This document shows positions 17,412-28,093 of a DNA stretch of 64,000 nucleotides, one piece after another. How positions within the stretch are numbered: position 1 is the stretch's first letter; every line of letters starts with the position of its first letter. This stretch comes from DASVLX01 sp036384655 (GTDB lineage Bacteria > Actinomycetota > Actinomycetes > Mycobacteriales > Pseudonocardiaceae). The stretch lies in assembly GCA_036384655.1 (NCBI GenBank), contig DASVLX010000155.1:12124-76123 (forward strand). The letters run 5' to 3'. The notes below the pieces were generated by a model, which was given only the letters and a program-made list of their open reading frames with translations, ran no database searches and was not told where the DNA came from. The translations under genes were made by a program, and so were the position numbers.

Positions 17412-17714
17412 TGGCTTGGGTTCAGAGACGCGCGTGAGTCCGCATGGCCTCAGTAGGCCAGGCGGCCTGCAGACTGGCCAACCATCCACGTGGAACGGCG
17501 GAGGTTCCGAGCGGTATGAGCTCGCGCGCGTGAGTTCTGTCATAGCAGGCGGTGAGGTCCGGGCGGCCGGTGGCCGTCCGGACCTCCCGCATTGTGGGTT
17601 CTACCTGCGGTTTGTCTGGGGAATCACGTCACAAGCCGGCCCGAGGGGGCGGTGACACGGGGTACGGTCAGCGATCGAGAGCTGACCATGTGAGGCAAGG
17701 GAGCCCGCCGCGCC
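17307..17714 (+). other. Non-coding stretch between sigB and fumarase
   Basis: About 400 bp without a credible gene. It contains REP-like copy A, a partial copy D (17483-17508, atccacgtggaacggcgg) and GC-rich dyads. The last 100 bp presumably hold the fumarase promoter; AAGGGAG lies 11 nt before its ATG. Confidence 0.55.
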
Positions 17715-19412
<1,698 letters not shown>

Positions 19413-19468
19413 ACCCGGGTCAGGCCACATCACGTACGACCGGCACGCGAGCGACCAAGAACGCCGGC

Positions 19469-19505
19469 CCGCGCCACCTGGAACGGCGCAACGGGACGGC
19501 GGAAC
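19469..19505. repeat. REP-like partial copy C (3' of fumarase)
   Basis: Contains gcgccacctggaacggcg and gggacggcggaac, both related to the arms of copy A. It ends directly at the stop codon of the convergent lipoprotein gene. Confidence 0.45.
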
Positions 19506-20072
19506 CTAGTAGTGCCTAATGGTGCCCTGTAGCACCAGGGTGCGGCCGTCCAGCGGGGCGGCGAGCTGGACGGTGGCCACCACCTGCCGCACGATCATTG
19601 GGCACATCACGCCCGATGTGGTCTGTGTGGTGGTGGTCAGCCGCACCACCACCTGGCGGGCGTTCTCGCTGACAAGCGTGGCGGTCAGCCGGTCACAGCC
19701 GGCCTGTTCGGCGGCCAGTGCGATGGTCCGGCCGCCGTTCTCGGTCCAGACGCCGTTCGGGCCACCACCGGGCATCCCGGAGGCGTCGATCTGGTTGGCC
19801 GGCACGGGTGGCCCGCTGGTGGCCGGCGGCGCGCCAGGCACCGACGTGCCGGGTGTCGTCGGGCCTGGCGACACGCTGCCCTGTGCGCCGCTGCCGGCTG
19901 ATCCGGTGTCGCCGGAGGTCGTCGTGGCAACCGTGCCGGTGCCGCTCGCGGTGCTCCCGCCGGCCGGCAGCGAGCTGGCATTCGACGGGCCGCAGGCGGC
20001 CACGGTCAGCGCGAGCGTGACGGCGGCCAGCAGCGCGCCCGCCGGGACCGACCTGATCGAAGAGGACCTCAT
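19506..20072 (-). CDS. Secreted lipoprotein of unknown function
   Basis: 188 aa. There is a basic n-region, a hydrophobic core (AGALLAAVTLALTVAAC) and a lipobox with Cys27. A 60-residue linker rich in Gly, Ser, Thr and Pro then leads to a C-terminal domain of about 85 residues (from GGPNGVWTENGG). That domain has two cysteines (AGCDRL, VMCPMI) that could form a disulfide. I do not recognise the domain. It is transcribed in the same direction as the acetyltransferase gene, 53 bp downstream of it. Confidence 0.65.
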   Translation of the reverse strand: MRSSSIRSVPAGALLAAVTLALTVAACGPSNASSLPAGGSTASGTGTVATTTSGDTGSAGSGAQGSVSPGPTTPGTSVPGAPPATSGPPVPANQIDASGMPGGGPNGVWTENGGRTIALAAEQAGCDRLTATLVSENARQVVVRLTTTTQTTSGVMCPMIVRQVVATVQLAAPLDGRTLVLQGTIRHY

Positions 20073-20125
20073 GCCACCAAGACGTACCTGGCGCGGCGGT
20101 TGGTTGCATCCGGTTGACGTGAGGT

Positions 20126-22759
20126 TCAGTCGGTCGTGTCCGAACTGCCGATCGGGCGCAGGTGGCGCGGGGCCACATCGGGCCGTGGCCGCGTTCCCAC
20201 GGTGATCCGGGCGGCGGGCACGGTAACCCCCTCGGGTGAGGCGATCACCGGGTCCAGCACCAGGTCACGAAGCTGCGGCAGGTCCTCGGCCATGGCCGCG
20301 ACCCGCAGGATCACGTCCTCCAGGGCGGCCAGGTCGACCGGCCGGGCACCGCGGTACCCGGTCAGCAGCGGTGCGGCGCGGGGCGCTCGGACCAGTCGGG
20401 CCGCGTCCCGGTCGGTGAGCGGAACCGCCCGGTAGGCGCGGTCGCCGAGCAGGTCACTGACGATGCCGGCCAGCCCGAAGTACACCAGGGAGCCGAACGA
20501 CGGGTCATCCTGCAGTCCGATCACGCAGGACACCGCGTCGGGGACCGAACTGGTCCCGTCGGTCGAGCTGTGGTTGCCCGATCCGGCTGAGCCATCGCCC
20601 TCGGCGCCGTTCGGGTGCGCATCGGATGGGCCCGCGGCGAGTTCGATGCCGTAGCAGCGCAGCAGCCGGGCCGACTCGGAGTCGGTCAGCTCGTGGTGCC
20701 ACTGCGGCCGTTCGGTGCCGGCGAACTCCTCCGGTTCGGCGGGACTGACCGACTCGATCACCTGGTGAGCGCCGTCGAGGTCGATGCCGGTGGGCCGGAC
20801 GACCTGGCCCAGCGGAGCCGAGCGCCACCTGGCGTAGCGGACGGCCCGCGCCAGCGCGAACACCGCACGCTCGGGGCTGGGATAGGACGGCACCGAGCCG
20901 TAGCCGGGCGCGGCTCCCACCGGTCCGGGCACCGCGAGTTCGTCGGGCACACCCTCGGCGGCCAGGAAGGTGGACACGATCGGCTTGCCGGTGATCCCCT
21001 CGTTGGCCGCCAGATCCGCGACCACCTCGCGGAGAGTCCGGGCGTACGCGGTGCCGGGGACGACTAACGGCGGCACGAACACGACGACCGCCGCGTCCAC
21101 GTCGTCGCGGCGCAGGATGTCCCGGATCGCCGCGCCGAACTCCTCCGGGGATGCCTGGGCCCCGGTGTCGACCGGGTCGGACGCCAGCCGCAGCCCGGAG
21201 GCGAGGATGGTGTCCGCGGCGAGCATGCCGATGGCGGTCGAGTTGCCGACCACCCCGATCCGGTCGTCGGCCGGCAGCGGCTGGTTGGACAGCAGCAGCG
21301 CGGTGTCGAACAGCTGGGCCAGTGACTCGACCCGGATGACGCCGGACTGCTCGAACAACGCCTGCACGCTCGACTCGTCGATGGGCGCCGAGGTGGCCGC
21401 CAGCGACGGCCGCACCGCGTGCCGACCGGACTTCACCGCGACGACCGGCTTCTGCCGGGCGAGCCGCCTGGCCAGCCGGGCGAACTTGCGCGGGTTGCCG
21501 AACGACTCCAGGTACAGCAGCACCACCTGGGTCGACTGATCGGTCTGCCAGTACTGCAGGAGGTCGTTGCCGGACACGTCGGCCCGGTTGCCGGCGGACA
21601 CGAAGGTGGACAGTCCCAGGCCGCGCTCGGCCGCGTCGGCGAGGATGCCGATGCCCAGCGCACCGGACTGGCAGAAGAACCCGATCCGGCCGGTGCCGGG
21701 CAGCCGCGGCGCCAGGGTGGCGTTCAGCCGGACCGCCGGGTCGTTGTTGACGACGCCGAGCGCGTTGGGGCCCACCACCCGCATGCCATGTTTCCGGGCC
21801 TCGGCGACCAGCCTGCGCTCGGCGCTTCGGCCGTCCGGGCCGGCGTCGGCGAACCCGCTGGACAACACGACAAGGGTGGTCACGCCCTTGGCCAGGCAGG
21901 CGTCCATCACCTCGTCGACGCCGGACGCGGGGATCGCGACCACGGCGAGGTCGACCGGGTCCGGAATGTCCAGCACGGATCGGTAGGCGCGCACCCCGCG
22001 CACCGACCGGTGTTCCGGGTGCACCGGGTACACGGGCCCGGTGAAGTCGGCGGACAGCAGGTTGGTGAGCACCGCGTAGCCGATCTTGGTGGGGTCGGCG
22101 GACGCGCCGATCACCGCGACCGAACGGGGATGCAGCAGGTTGTGCATGCTGCGCGCCTCGGCGGCCTGCTCCCGGGCCCGGGACACCGCCACGGACTCCT
22201 CGGTCGGGTCGACCGCGAACTCCAGGTGCAGCACGCCCGCTTCCAGCTCGCGGCTGACCCGGTAGCCGGCGTCCCGGAAGACCCGGACCATCTGGGTGTT
22301 CTCGGCGAGTACCTCGGCGACGAACCTGGTCAGGCCGCGTTCGCGGGCGGCCGCGGCCAGATGCTCCAGCAGGATCGAGCCCAGCCCGCGCCCCTGGTGC
22401 ACGTCCTCGACGACGAAGGCCACCTCGGCCTGGTCGGTGTCGCCGAGCTGCTCGTAGCGGCCGACCGCGATCAGGTTGTCGCCCAGGAAGGCGCCCAGCG
22501 CCACCCGGCCGTGGTGATCGACCACGCTGAACCGCTTGAGGTCCTTCTCCGAGATGCGTGGATAGGGCGCGAAATAACGGAAGTAGCGGGTCCGTTCGGA
22601 CAGCCGGGAGTGCAGCGAGACGATCCGGTCCGCGTCCGGTGGCGTGATCGGGCGCAGGTGGACCGTGCCGCCGTCGGACAGCACCACGTCGGCTTCCCAG
22701 TGTCGTGGGTACTCGTACGGGTCCCACGTCTGTTCGGACCGTTCATCCACTTCGGACAC
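20126..22759 (-). CDS. pat: GNAT/acyl-CoA-synthetase fusion, protein lysine acetyltransferase
   Basis: 877 aa from the GTG at 22757-22759, which sits 20 bp after the acuC stop. Residues about 31-175 form a GNAT domain with the acetyl-CoA motif QGRGLG (122-127). From about 220 an NDP-forming acyl-CoA-synthetase-like module begins (SVAVIGASADPTKIGYA). The usual phosphorylated-His motif (SHTGA) reads ATSAP here, and the N-terminal half of the ATP-grasp domain is replaced by a short Gly/Ser-rich linker. The ligase part is therefore probably non-catalytic and regulatory, as in Pat-type enzymes. The GNAT-first order matches Streptomyces PatA. The likely target is acetyl-CoA synthetase or other metabolic lysines, which is inference. 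Confidence 0.85.
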   Translation of the reverse strand: MSEVDERSEQTWDPYEYPRHWEADVVLSDGGTVHLRPITPPDADRIVSLHSRLSERTRYFRYFAPYPRISEKDLKRFSVVDHHGRVALGAFLGDNLIAVGRYEQLGDTDQAEVAFVVEDVHQGRGLGSILLEHLAAAARERGLTRFVAEVLAENTQMVRVFRDAGYRVSRELEAGVLHLEFAVDPTEESVAVSRAREQAAEARSMHNLLHPRSVAVIGASADPTKIGYAVLTNLLSADFTGPVYPVHPEHRSVRGVRAYRSVLDIPDPVDLAVVAIPASGVDEVMDACLAKGVTTLVVLSSGFADAGPDGRSAERRLVAEARKHGMRVVGPNALGVVNNDPAVRLNATLAPRLPGTGRIGFFCQSGALGIGILADAAERGLGLSTFVSAGNRADVSGNDLLQYWQTDQSTQVVLLYLESFGNPRKFARLARRLARQKPVVAVKSGRHAVRPSLAATSAPIDESSVQALFEQSGVIRVESLAQLFDTALLLSNQPLPADDRIGVVGNSTAIGMLAADTILASGLRLASDPVDTGAQASPEEFGAAIRDILRRDDVDAAVVVFVPPLVVPGTAYARTLREVVADLAANEGITGKPIVSTFLAAEGVPDELAVPGPVGAAPGYGSVPSYPSPERAVFALARAVRYARWRSAPLGQVVRPTGIDLDGAHQVIESVSPAEPEEFAGTERPQWHHELTDSESARLLRCYGIELAAGPSDAHPNGAEGDGSAGSGNHSSTDGTSSVPDAVSCVIGLQDDPSFGSLVYFGLAGIVSDLLGDRAYRAVPLTDRDAARLVRAPRAAPLLTGYRGARPVDLAALEDVILRVAAMAEDLPQLRDLVLDPVIASPEGVTVPAARITVGTRPRPDVAPRHLRPIGSSDTTD

Positions 22760-22779
22760 GGTTGGCTCACCCGCCCAAG

Positions 22780-23958
22780 TCAGTCCCTGGAGTCGTCTGG
22801 ATCGAGGCCGTGCAGGGGAAACACGGCCCGCCTTGTGTCCATGATGCCGATGTCCACGGACTCGACCGCCTCGCCACCCCACCGCTCGAAGGTGACGTTG
22901 CCCCCGTCGGACATGGAGGTGGGCAGTGGCAGATGCGGCGCGACCTTGTTGGCGACCGCGACCCAGTCGGCCGGCAGCGGCGTGTTCGGGTCAAGATCGC
23001 GATCGAGCACCGTGGCCAGCAGATGGGTCCAGGATCGCGGCACCACGCGCACGAGATCGTAACCACCGCCACCGAGCGCCAACCATTTGCCGCCGGCGTA
23101 GTCGACGGCCAGTTCGCGCAGCGCGCGGTAGATCGCCCGGTGCCCGTCCACGGATAGCGACAGGTCCGCCAGTGGGTCGTAGCGGTGGGTGTCCACACCG
23201 CACTGGCTGACCAGCACCTGCGGCCGGAACTTCTCCAGTATCGACGGCACCACCGCGTGGAAGGCGCGCAGCCACTGCCCGTCCTTGGTGCCCGGCAGCA
23301 GCGGCAGGTTGACCGCGGTGCCCTCGGCGCCGGGCGCGCCCACCTCGCGGGGGTATCCGGTGCTCGGCCACAACGTCCTGGGGTGCTGGTGCAGGGACAT
23401 GGTCAGCACCCTGGGATCGCCATAGAACGCGGCCTGCACGCCGTCGCCGTGATGCACGTCGGTGTCGACGTACGCGATGCGCTCGATGCCGTGATCGAGC
23501 AGCCAGGAGATGGCCACCGCGCAGTCGTTGTAGACGCAGAACCCGGAAGCGTGGTTGGGCATGGCGTGGTGCAGGCCGCCGGCGATGAACACCGCCCGGT
23601 CCGCCGCGCCGGACGCGATCTGGTCGGCGGCCAGCACCGATCCCCCCACCACACGCGCGGACGCCTCGTGCATGTGGGGGAAGATCGGGTTGTCGTCGGT
23701 ACCGAGACCGTGGCCGGGTTCCCAGGTCCCGCCCTCGCCGGCGGCGCGTACGGCCGCCAGGTAGTTGGGATCGTGGATCCGTTCGATCAGTTCGTCCGCC
23801 GCCGGCAACGGGGTCAGCGTCCGCACGCCGTCCAGGACGCCCAGCGAGGTCGCCAGCTTGACGGTCAGGGCGAGCCGGACAGGCTTCATCGGATGCTCGT
23901 CGCCCATGTCGTACCCGAGCAACGCCTCATCCCACACGACCTGCGTTGACACGCCCAT
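22780..23958 (-). CDS. acuC: AcuC-type class I/II histone-deacetylase-like enzyme
   Basis: 392 aa. The zinc deacetylase fold shows the His pair (GGLHHAMPNHASGF), the metal-ligand segment YVDTDVHHGDG, the Asp-containing CGVDTHRYDPL and the transition-state Tyr in GGGGYDL. AcuC in Bacillus removes the acetyl group that an acetyltransferase puts on acetyl-CoA synthetase. Here it is directly upstream of the Pat gene in one operon, so writer and eraser are co-expressed. Confidence 0.92.
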   Translation of the reverse strand: MGVSTQVVWDEALLGYDMGDEHPMKPVRLALTVKLATSLGVLDGVRTLTPLPAADELIERIHDPNYLAAVRAAGEGGTWEPGHGLGTDDNPIFPHMHEASARVVGGSVLAADQIASGAADRAVFIAGGLHHAMPNHASGFCVYNDCAVAISWLLDHGIERIAYVDTDVHHGDGVQAAFYGDPRVLTMSLHQHPRTLWPSTGYPREVGAPGAEGTAVNLPLLPGTKDGQWLRAFHAVVPSILEKFRPQVLVSQCGVDTHRYDPLADLSLSVDGHRAIYRALRELAVDYAGGKWLALGGGGYDLVRVVPRSWTHLLATVLDRDLDPNTPLPADWVAVANKVAPHLPLPTSMSDGGNVTFERWGGEAVESVDIGIMDTRRAVFPLHGLDPDDSRD

Positions 23959-24016
23959 AACCAGACATTAACGCCTGGGTCAGGAATTCCGCCCTCGCCG
24001 CGTGTCCTACCAGCGG

Positions 24017-24865
24017 TTATTGATCGCCGGTGGCGACCGGACGACTCGGGTCGGCGCTCCACTGTGACCACGAGCCGACATACAGTGCCGCCGGCTCGGC
24101 CGGGCTGGTGATCCCGGCGACCTCCAGGGCCAGGATGACCGAGCACGCCGTCACCCCGGACCCGCAGGACGCTCCGACCGGCTGGCCGGCGCGCACACCC
24201 AGTCCCTGGAACCGCTCGGCCAGCTCGGCCGGCGGCCGCCACTGCCCGTCCGGACCGACATGGTCGGCGCAGGGCGCGTTGCGTGCGCCGGGGATGTGAC
24301 CGCCCCGAGGGTCGATCGTCTCGTTCTCGCCCCGGAACCGCTCCGGCACACGGGCGTCCAGCAGCACGCTGTCGGTGGCCAGCCTGGCCGCGGCATCCGC
24401 GTCCAGTACCGGCATCGAGCCCGGACGGACCTCGATGTCGCCGGGTTCGGGACGCGGGGTGGCCGTGTCCACCGGCTGGCCCTGCCCAACCCATGCCGTG
24501 TAGCCGCCGTCGAGCACGGCGACATCGGGATGTCCGGCCCAGCGCAACAGCCACCACGCCCGCGCCGCCACCGAGCCGTTGTCGGCGTCGTAGACGACCA
24601 CCGGCCGGTCCGCGCTCACGCCGGCCGCGCGCAGGGTTTTCTGGAGGTCCTCGGGCGCGGGCAGCGGGTGCCGGCCGGTGCCCGGGACCTTCCGGCCGGC
24701 CAGTTCGGTGTCCAGATCCACGAACACCGCGTTCGGGACATGCCCGCGCTCGTACTCTCCACGCCCGGGCGGGCCGTTCAACCGCCACCGCACGTCCAGT
24801 ACGACCGGCGGTGTGTCGGACTCGCGCAATCGGGCCAGTTCGGCCACGCTCATCAACGCTCGCAT
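24017..24865 (-). CDS. sseA: Thiosulfate/3-mercaptopyruvate sulfurtransferase
   Basis: 282 aa with two rhodanese domains. The N-terminal one is inactive (VVYDADNGSVAARAWWLLRW). The C-terminal one carries the catalytic Cys234 in CGSGVTA, the loop type seen in mercaptopyruvate sulfurtransferases. It moves sulfane sulfur to thiol or cyanide acceptors. It is divergent from ideR, and the shared upstream region carries two palindromes. Confidence 0.88.
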   Translation of the reverse strand: MRALMSVAELARLRESDTPPVVLDVRWRLNGPPGRGEYERGHVPNAVFVDLDTELAGRKVPGTGRHPLPAPEDLQKTLRAAGVSADRPVVVYDADNGSVAARAWWLLRWAGHPDVAVLDGGYTAWVGQGQPVDTATPRPEPGDIEVRPGSMPVLDADAAARLATDSVLLDARVPERFRGENETIDPRGGHIPGARNAPCADHVGPDGQWRPPAELAERFQGLGVRAGQPVGASCGSGVTACSVILALEVAGITSPAEPAALYVGSWSQWSADPSRPVATGDQ

Positions 24866-24919
24866 AGGCGATATCTTGCCCGGACCAGCGGCAGGTGAAC
24901 GTCACCGTCGCTAGCGTTG

Positions 24920-24944
24920 TATCGCGATAGGTAGCGATATATCG
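24920..24944. promoter_or_regulatory. Paired palindromes in the sseA-ideR intergenic region
   Basis: tatcgcgata (24920-24929) and cgatatatcg (24935-24944) are two perfect 10-bp palindromes with centres 15 bp apart. A related gcgatatc lies at 24869. They sit 55-80 bp upstream of the divergent sseA start. They do not match the IdeR box. The cognate regulator is not identified. Confidence 0.45.
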
Positions 24945-25070
24945 TTTATGGTGAGGGGTGCCAGCACCTTGCCGCTGGCACCTGACTGGTTCGCGGCCCA
25001 GTCGCCGCCGGAAGATTCGCGGGGCACCACAGTGTTGACGACTAGCATGAGGGCCATAGAGAGGACTCGC

Positions 25071-25772
25071 GTGAACGATCTCATCGACACCACCGAGATG
25101 TACCTCCGCACGATTTTCGAGCTGGAGGAGGAGGGTGTCATGCCCCTGCGCGCCCGGATCGCCGAGCGGCTCGGGCAGAGCGGTCCCACGGTGAGCCAGA
25201 CGGTGGCCCGGATGGAACGCGACGGTCTGGTGATCGTCGCGGATGATCGGCGCCTGGAGCTGACCAACCACGGCCGCGAGGTCGCCATCGGCGTGATGCG
25301 CAAACACCGGCTCGCCGAGCGGTTGCTGGTTGACGTCATCGGCCTGGAATGGGAACAGGTGCACAGCGAGGCCTGTCGCTGGGAGCACGTGATGAGCGAG
25401 GCCGTCGAGCGCAAGCTCGTCCGGCTGCTCAGTCATCCCACGACCTCCCCCTACGGCAACCCGATCCCCGGTCTGGACAAGATCGGTGAGGGTGAGCCGG
25501 CTCCGCCGATCGAGCCCGGGCTGCTGCGGGTGGACGAGGTGGCCCGGCGCGGCGGCGGCACGGTGCATGTTCGCCGGATCGCCGAGCACATCCAGTTGGA
25601 CATCGACGTGATGAGCGAGCTGCGGGCCGCCGGCGTAATGCCCGGTGGTGCCGTCGAGGTCTCGCCATTGGCCGACGGCGCCAACGGCGTCGAGGTCCGG
25701 TCCGGTTCGGACGGCAAGTGCGCGGTGCTGCAAACAGCGGTGGCGCATGCCGTCCTGGTGTACGCCGGATAG
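25071..25772 (+). CDS. ideR: Iron-dependent repressor IdeR (DtxR family)
   Basis: 233 aa from the GTG at 25071 (GAGAGGA 6 nt upstream), giving the conserved start VNDLIDTTEMYLRTIFELEEEG. The HTH is at about 27-50 (RIAERLGQSGPTVSQTVARMERDG). The dimerisation/metal-binding domain contains KHRLAERLLVDVIGL, EACRWEHVMS and NPTTSPYGNPIPG, with ligands equivalent to the DtxR Met10, Cys102, Glu105 and His106 set visible (TTEMY, EACRWEH). A C-terminal SH3-like domain follows. With Fe2+ it represses siderophore uptake genes. Confidence 0.94.
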   Translation: MNDLIDTTEMYLRTIFELEEEGVMPLRARIAERLGQSGPTVSQTVARMERDGLVIVADDRRLELTNHGREVAIGVMRKHRLAERLLVDVIGLEWEQVHSEACRWEHVMSEAVERKLVRLLSHPTTSPYGNPIPGLDKIGEGEPAPPIEPGLLRVDEVARRGGGTVHVRRIAEHIQLDIDVMSELRAAGVMPGGAVEVSPLADGANGVEVRSGSDGKCAVLQTAVAHAVLVYAG

Positions 25773-25784
25773 CGGTGCCGCCAG

Positions 25785-26963
25785 TTGACTGACAACAATC
25801 CGGCGGCCCGAGCGGCCGCCGTGTTTCGCGATACCCACGGCAGGGCACCGTTTGGTGTTTGGTCGGCTCCCGGCCGTGTCAACCTGATCGGTGAGCACAC
25901 CGACTACAACGAGGGCTTCGTGATGCCCTTCGCGTTGCCGCAGCGCACCGCGGTGGCCGCCGGACCGCGCACCGACGGCATGCTCAACGTGCTCAGCGTC
26001 GGCGACCACCGGCCGCAGCAGGCGCCGATGACGGTGATCGCGGACCTCGCCCCTGGCGAGGTCACCGGCTGGACCAGTTATCCGGCCGGGGTCGCCTGGG
26101 CGCTGCGCGAGCAGGGCGTGCGCGGTGGCGCCGACCTGGTGATCGTCGGCGACGTGCCCGCCGGCGCGGGCCTGTCCTCCTCCGCGGCACTGGAGTGCGC
26201 GGTGGAGCTGGCCCTGCTCGGGCTGGCCGGCCAGGAGTTCGGCCCCGGCGATCCGCGGCGCGCGGACCTGGCCCGGTGGGCCCAGCATGCCGAGAACGAT
26301 TTCGTTGGCGTGCCCAGCGGTGTCCTGGACCAGATGGCGTCGCTGTGTTGCACCGCCGCCCATGTGCTGTTCCTGGATATTCGCTCCGGACGGTCCGAAC
26401 AGGTCCCGTTCGATTCGCGCGCGGACGGTCTGGACGTGTTGGTCATCGACACTCGGACGCATCACGCCCTGGCCGACTCCGAATACGGCCGTCGCCGCCG
26501 CGGATGCGAGCGCGCCGCCCAACTGCTTGGTGTGCCGGCACTGCGTGATATCGGTCTCCCCGAGTTGGACGCGGTGCTCGACGCCCTTCCCGTGGATCTG
26601 GCGCCCCTGGTGCGGCATGTGGTCAACGAGAACGCCCGGGTGCTCAGGACGGTCGAACTGCTCGGGCTGGGCAAGCTCGCCGCCGTCGGACCCCTGTTGA
26701 CCGCCTCGCATATCAGCCTGCGCGACGACTACCGGGTGTCCACCCCGGAACTGGATCTCGCCGTCGACACCGCGCTGGCCACCGGCGCACTGGGTGCGCG
26801 GATGATCGGCGGTGGCTTCGGCGGCTCGGTGATCGCACTGACACCGACCGAGCTTCGGCCCGCCGTGGAGAACGCGGTAACGTCCGCGTTCGCCGAACGG
26901 TCGCTCGGCGGGCCCCGGTTGTTCGTCGCCGAACCCGCGGCCGGGGCCGGCCGGGATCAGTAG
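25785..26963 (+). CDS. galK: Galactokinase
   Basis: 392 aa from a TTG at 25785, 12 bp after the ideR stop; the only other upstream option within the frame would delete the conserved N-terminus. GHMP motifs are APGRVNLIGEHTDYNEG (motif 1, galactokinase signature), GAGLSSSAALE (motif 2, ATP phosphate loop) and GGGFGGSVIAL (motif 3). The enzyme makes galactose-1-phosphate. It pairs with galE 105 bp downstream. There is no galT here. Confidence 0.92.
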   Translation: MTDNNPAARAAAVFRDTHGRAPFGVWSAPGRVNLIGEHTDYNEGFVMPFALPQRTAVAAGPRTDGMLNVLSVGDHRPQQAPMTVIADLAPGEVTGWTSYPAGVAWALREQGVRGGADLVIVGDVPAGAGLSSSAALECAVELALLGLAGQEFGPGDPRRADLARWAQHAENDFVGVPSGVLDQMASLCCTAAHVLFLDIRSGRSEQVPFDSRADGLDVLVIDTRTHHALADSEYGRRRRGCERAAQLLGVPALRDIGLPELDAVLDALPVDLAPLVRHVVNENARVLRTVELLGLGKLAAVGPLLTASHISLRDDYRVSTPELDLAVDTALATGALGARMIGGGFGGSVIALTPTELRPAVENAVTSAFAERSLGGPRLFVAEPAAGAGRDQ

Positions 26964-27068
26964 CCGGCGATCAACCCACATGACGTCCCGGGCGCAGTCG
27001 TTGCCCAGCGCGGCGTGCCAGAAAACGTCATCAGACAGAGCGTCACGGAGAGAAAGGCGAGGAACGCG

Positions 27069-28031
27069 GTGAAACTGCTCGTGACCGGGGGCGCCGGATA
27101 CGTAGGCAGCGTGTGCGCGGCCCGGCTGGTCGAGGCCGGCCACGAGGTCGTGGTGCTCGATGACCTGTCCACCGGCCACGCGGACGCGATTCCCGATGGC
27201 TGCCGGTTCGTGAAGGGCAATATCGCCGAGGTGGCCGACCCGGTGCTCGCCGACGGTTTCGACGGCGTGCTGCACTTCGCCGCCAAATCGCTGGTCGGCG
27301 AGTCCATGTCGGACCCCGCGAAGTACTGGCAGGGCAACGTGGTCACCACGCTGCACCTGCTGGACGCGGTTCGCCGGCATGCCGTGCCACGGCTGGTGTT
27401 CTCGTCCACCGCCGCCACCTATGGCGAGCCGGAGCAGGTGCCGATCACCGAGGACGCACCGACCCGGCCGACCAACACCTACGGTGCCACCAAGCTGGCC
27501 ATCGACCACGCGATCACCTCGTACGCGACCGCGTACGGGCTGGCCGCCGTGAGCCTGCGGTACTTCAACGTCGCCGGTGCCTATGACCGGTTCGGCGAGC
27601 GGCACACCACCGAGACCCACCTGATCCCCATCGTCCTGCAGGTCGCGCTCGGCCAACGGGACAAGGTGCAGATCTACGGCGACGACTACCCCACCGACGA
27701 CGGCACCTGCGTGCGGGACTACATCCACGTCGCCGATCTGGCCGACGCCCACCTTCTCGCCCTGAAGCACGCCACCGCCGACACGCACGCCATCTACAAC
27801 CTGGGCAGCGGCACCGGTTTCTCGGTGCGACAGGTGATCGAGACCTGCCGCGAGGTCACCGGACATCCCATTCCGGCGCTGCTGGCCGAGCGGCGGGCCG
27901 GTGACCCGGCGGTGCTGGTCGCCTCCAGCGAACGCGCCAAGCGGGAGCTGGGCTGGCGGCCACAGCGGGCGGATCTCGCCGGGATCGTCCGGGACGCCTG
28001 GAACTTCACCCGGGCACGCGCCGGGCAATAA
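27069..28031 (+). CDS. galE: UDP-glucose 4-epimerase
   Basis: 320 aa from the GTG at 27069, which follows AAAGGCGAGG by 6 nt. It is an extended short-chain dehydrogenase: the NAD-binding GGAGYVG is at the N-terminus, then LHFAAKSLVGESM, the catalytic Ser in FSSTAATYGE and Tyr-Lys in TYGATKLAIDH, and SLRYFNVAGA. It interconverts UDP-galactose and UDP-glucose, completing galactose use with galK or feeding cell-wall galactan synthesis. Confidence 0.93.
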   Translation: MKLLVTGGAGYVGSVCAARLVEAGHEVVVLDDLSTGHADAIPDGCRFVKGNIAEVADPVLADGFDGVLHFAAKSLVGESMSDPAKYWQGNVVTTLHLLDAVRRHAVPRLVFSSTAATYGEPEQVPITEDAPTRPTNTYGATKLAIDHAITSYATAYGLAAVSLRYFNVAGAYDRFGERHTTETHLIPIVLQVALGQRDKVQIYGDDYPTDDGTCVRDYIHVADLADAHLLALKHATADTHAIYNLGSGTGFSVRQVIETCREVTGHPIPALLAERRAGDPAVLVASSERAKRELGWRPQRADLAGIVRDAWNFTRARAGQ

Positions 28032-28093
28032 TCCCGGCCCCGACCGGCGGAGTGACAAGGTCATCATGTCGGTCTCCTCAGTAGCACGCGGTT

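Noticed and set aside
24866..25070. IdeR box upstream of ideR
   Set aside because: No match to the 19-bp TTAGGTTAGGCTAACCTAA pattern; only unrelated TATCG palindromes are present.
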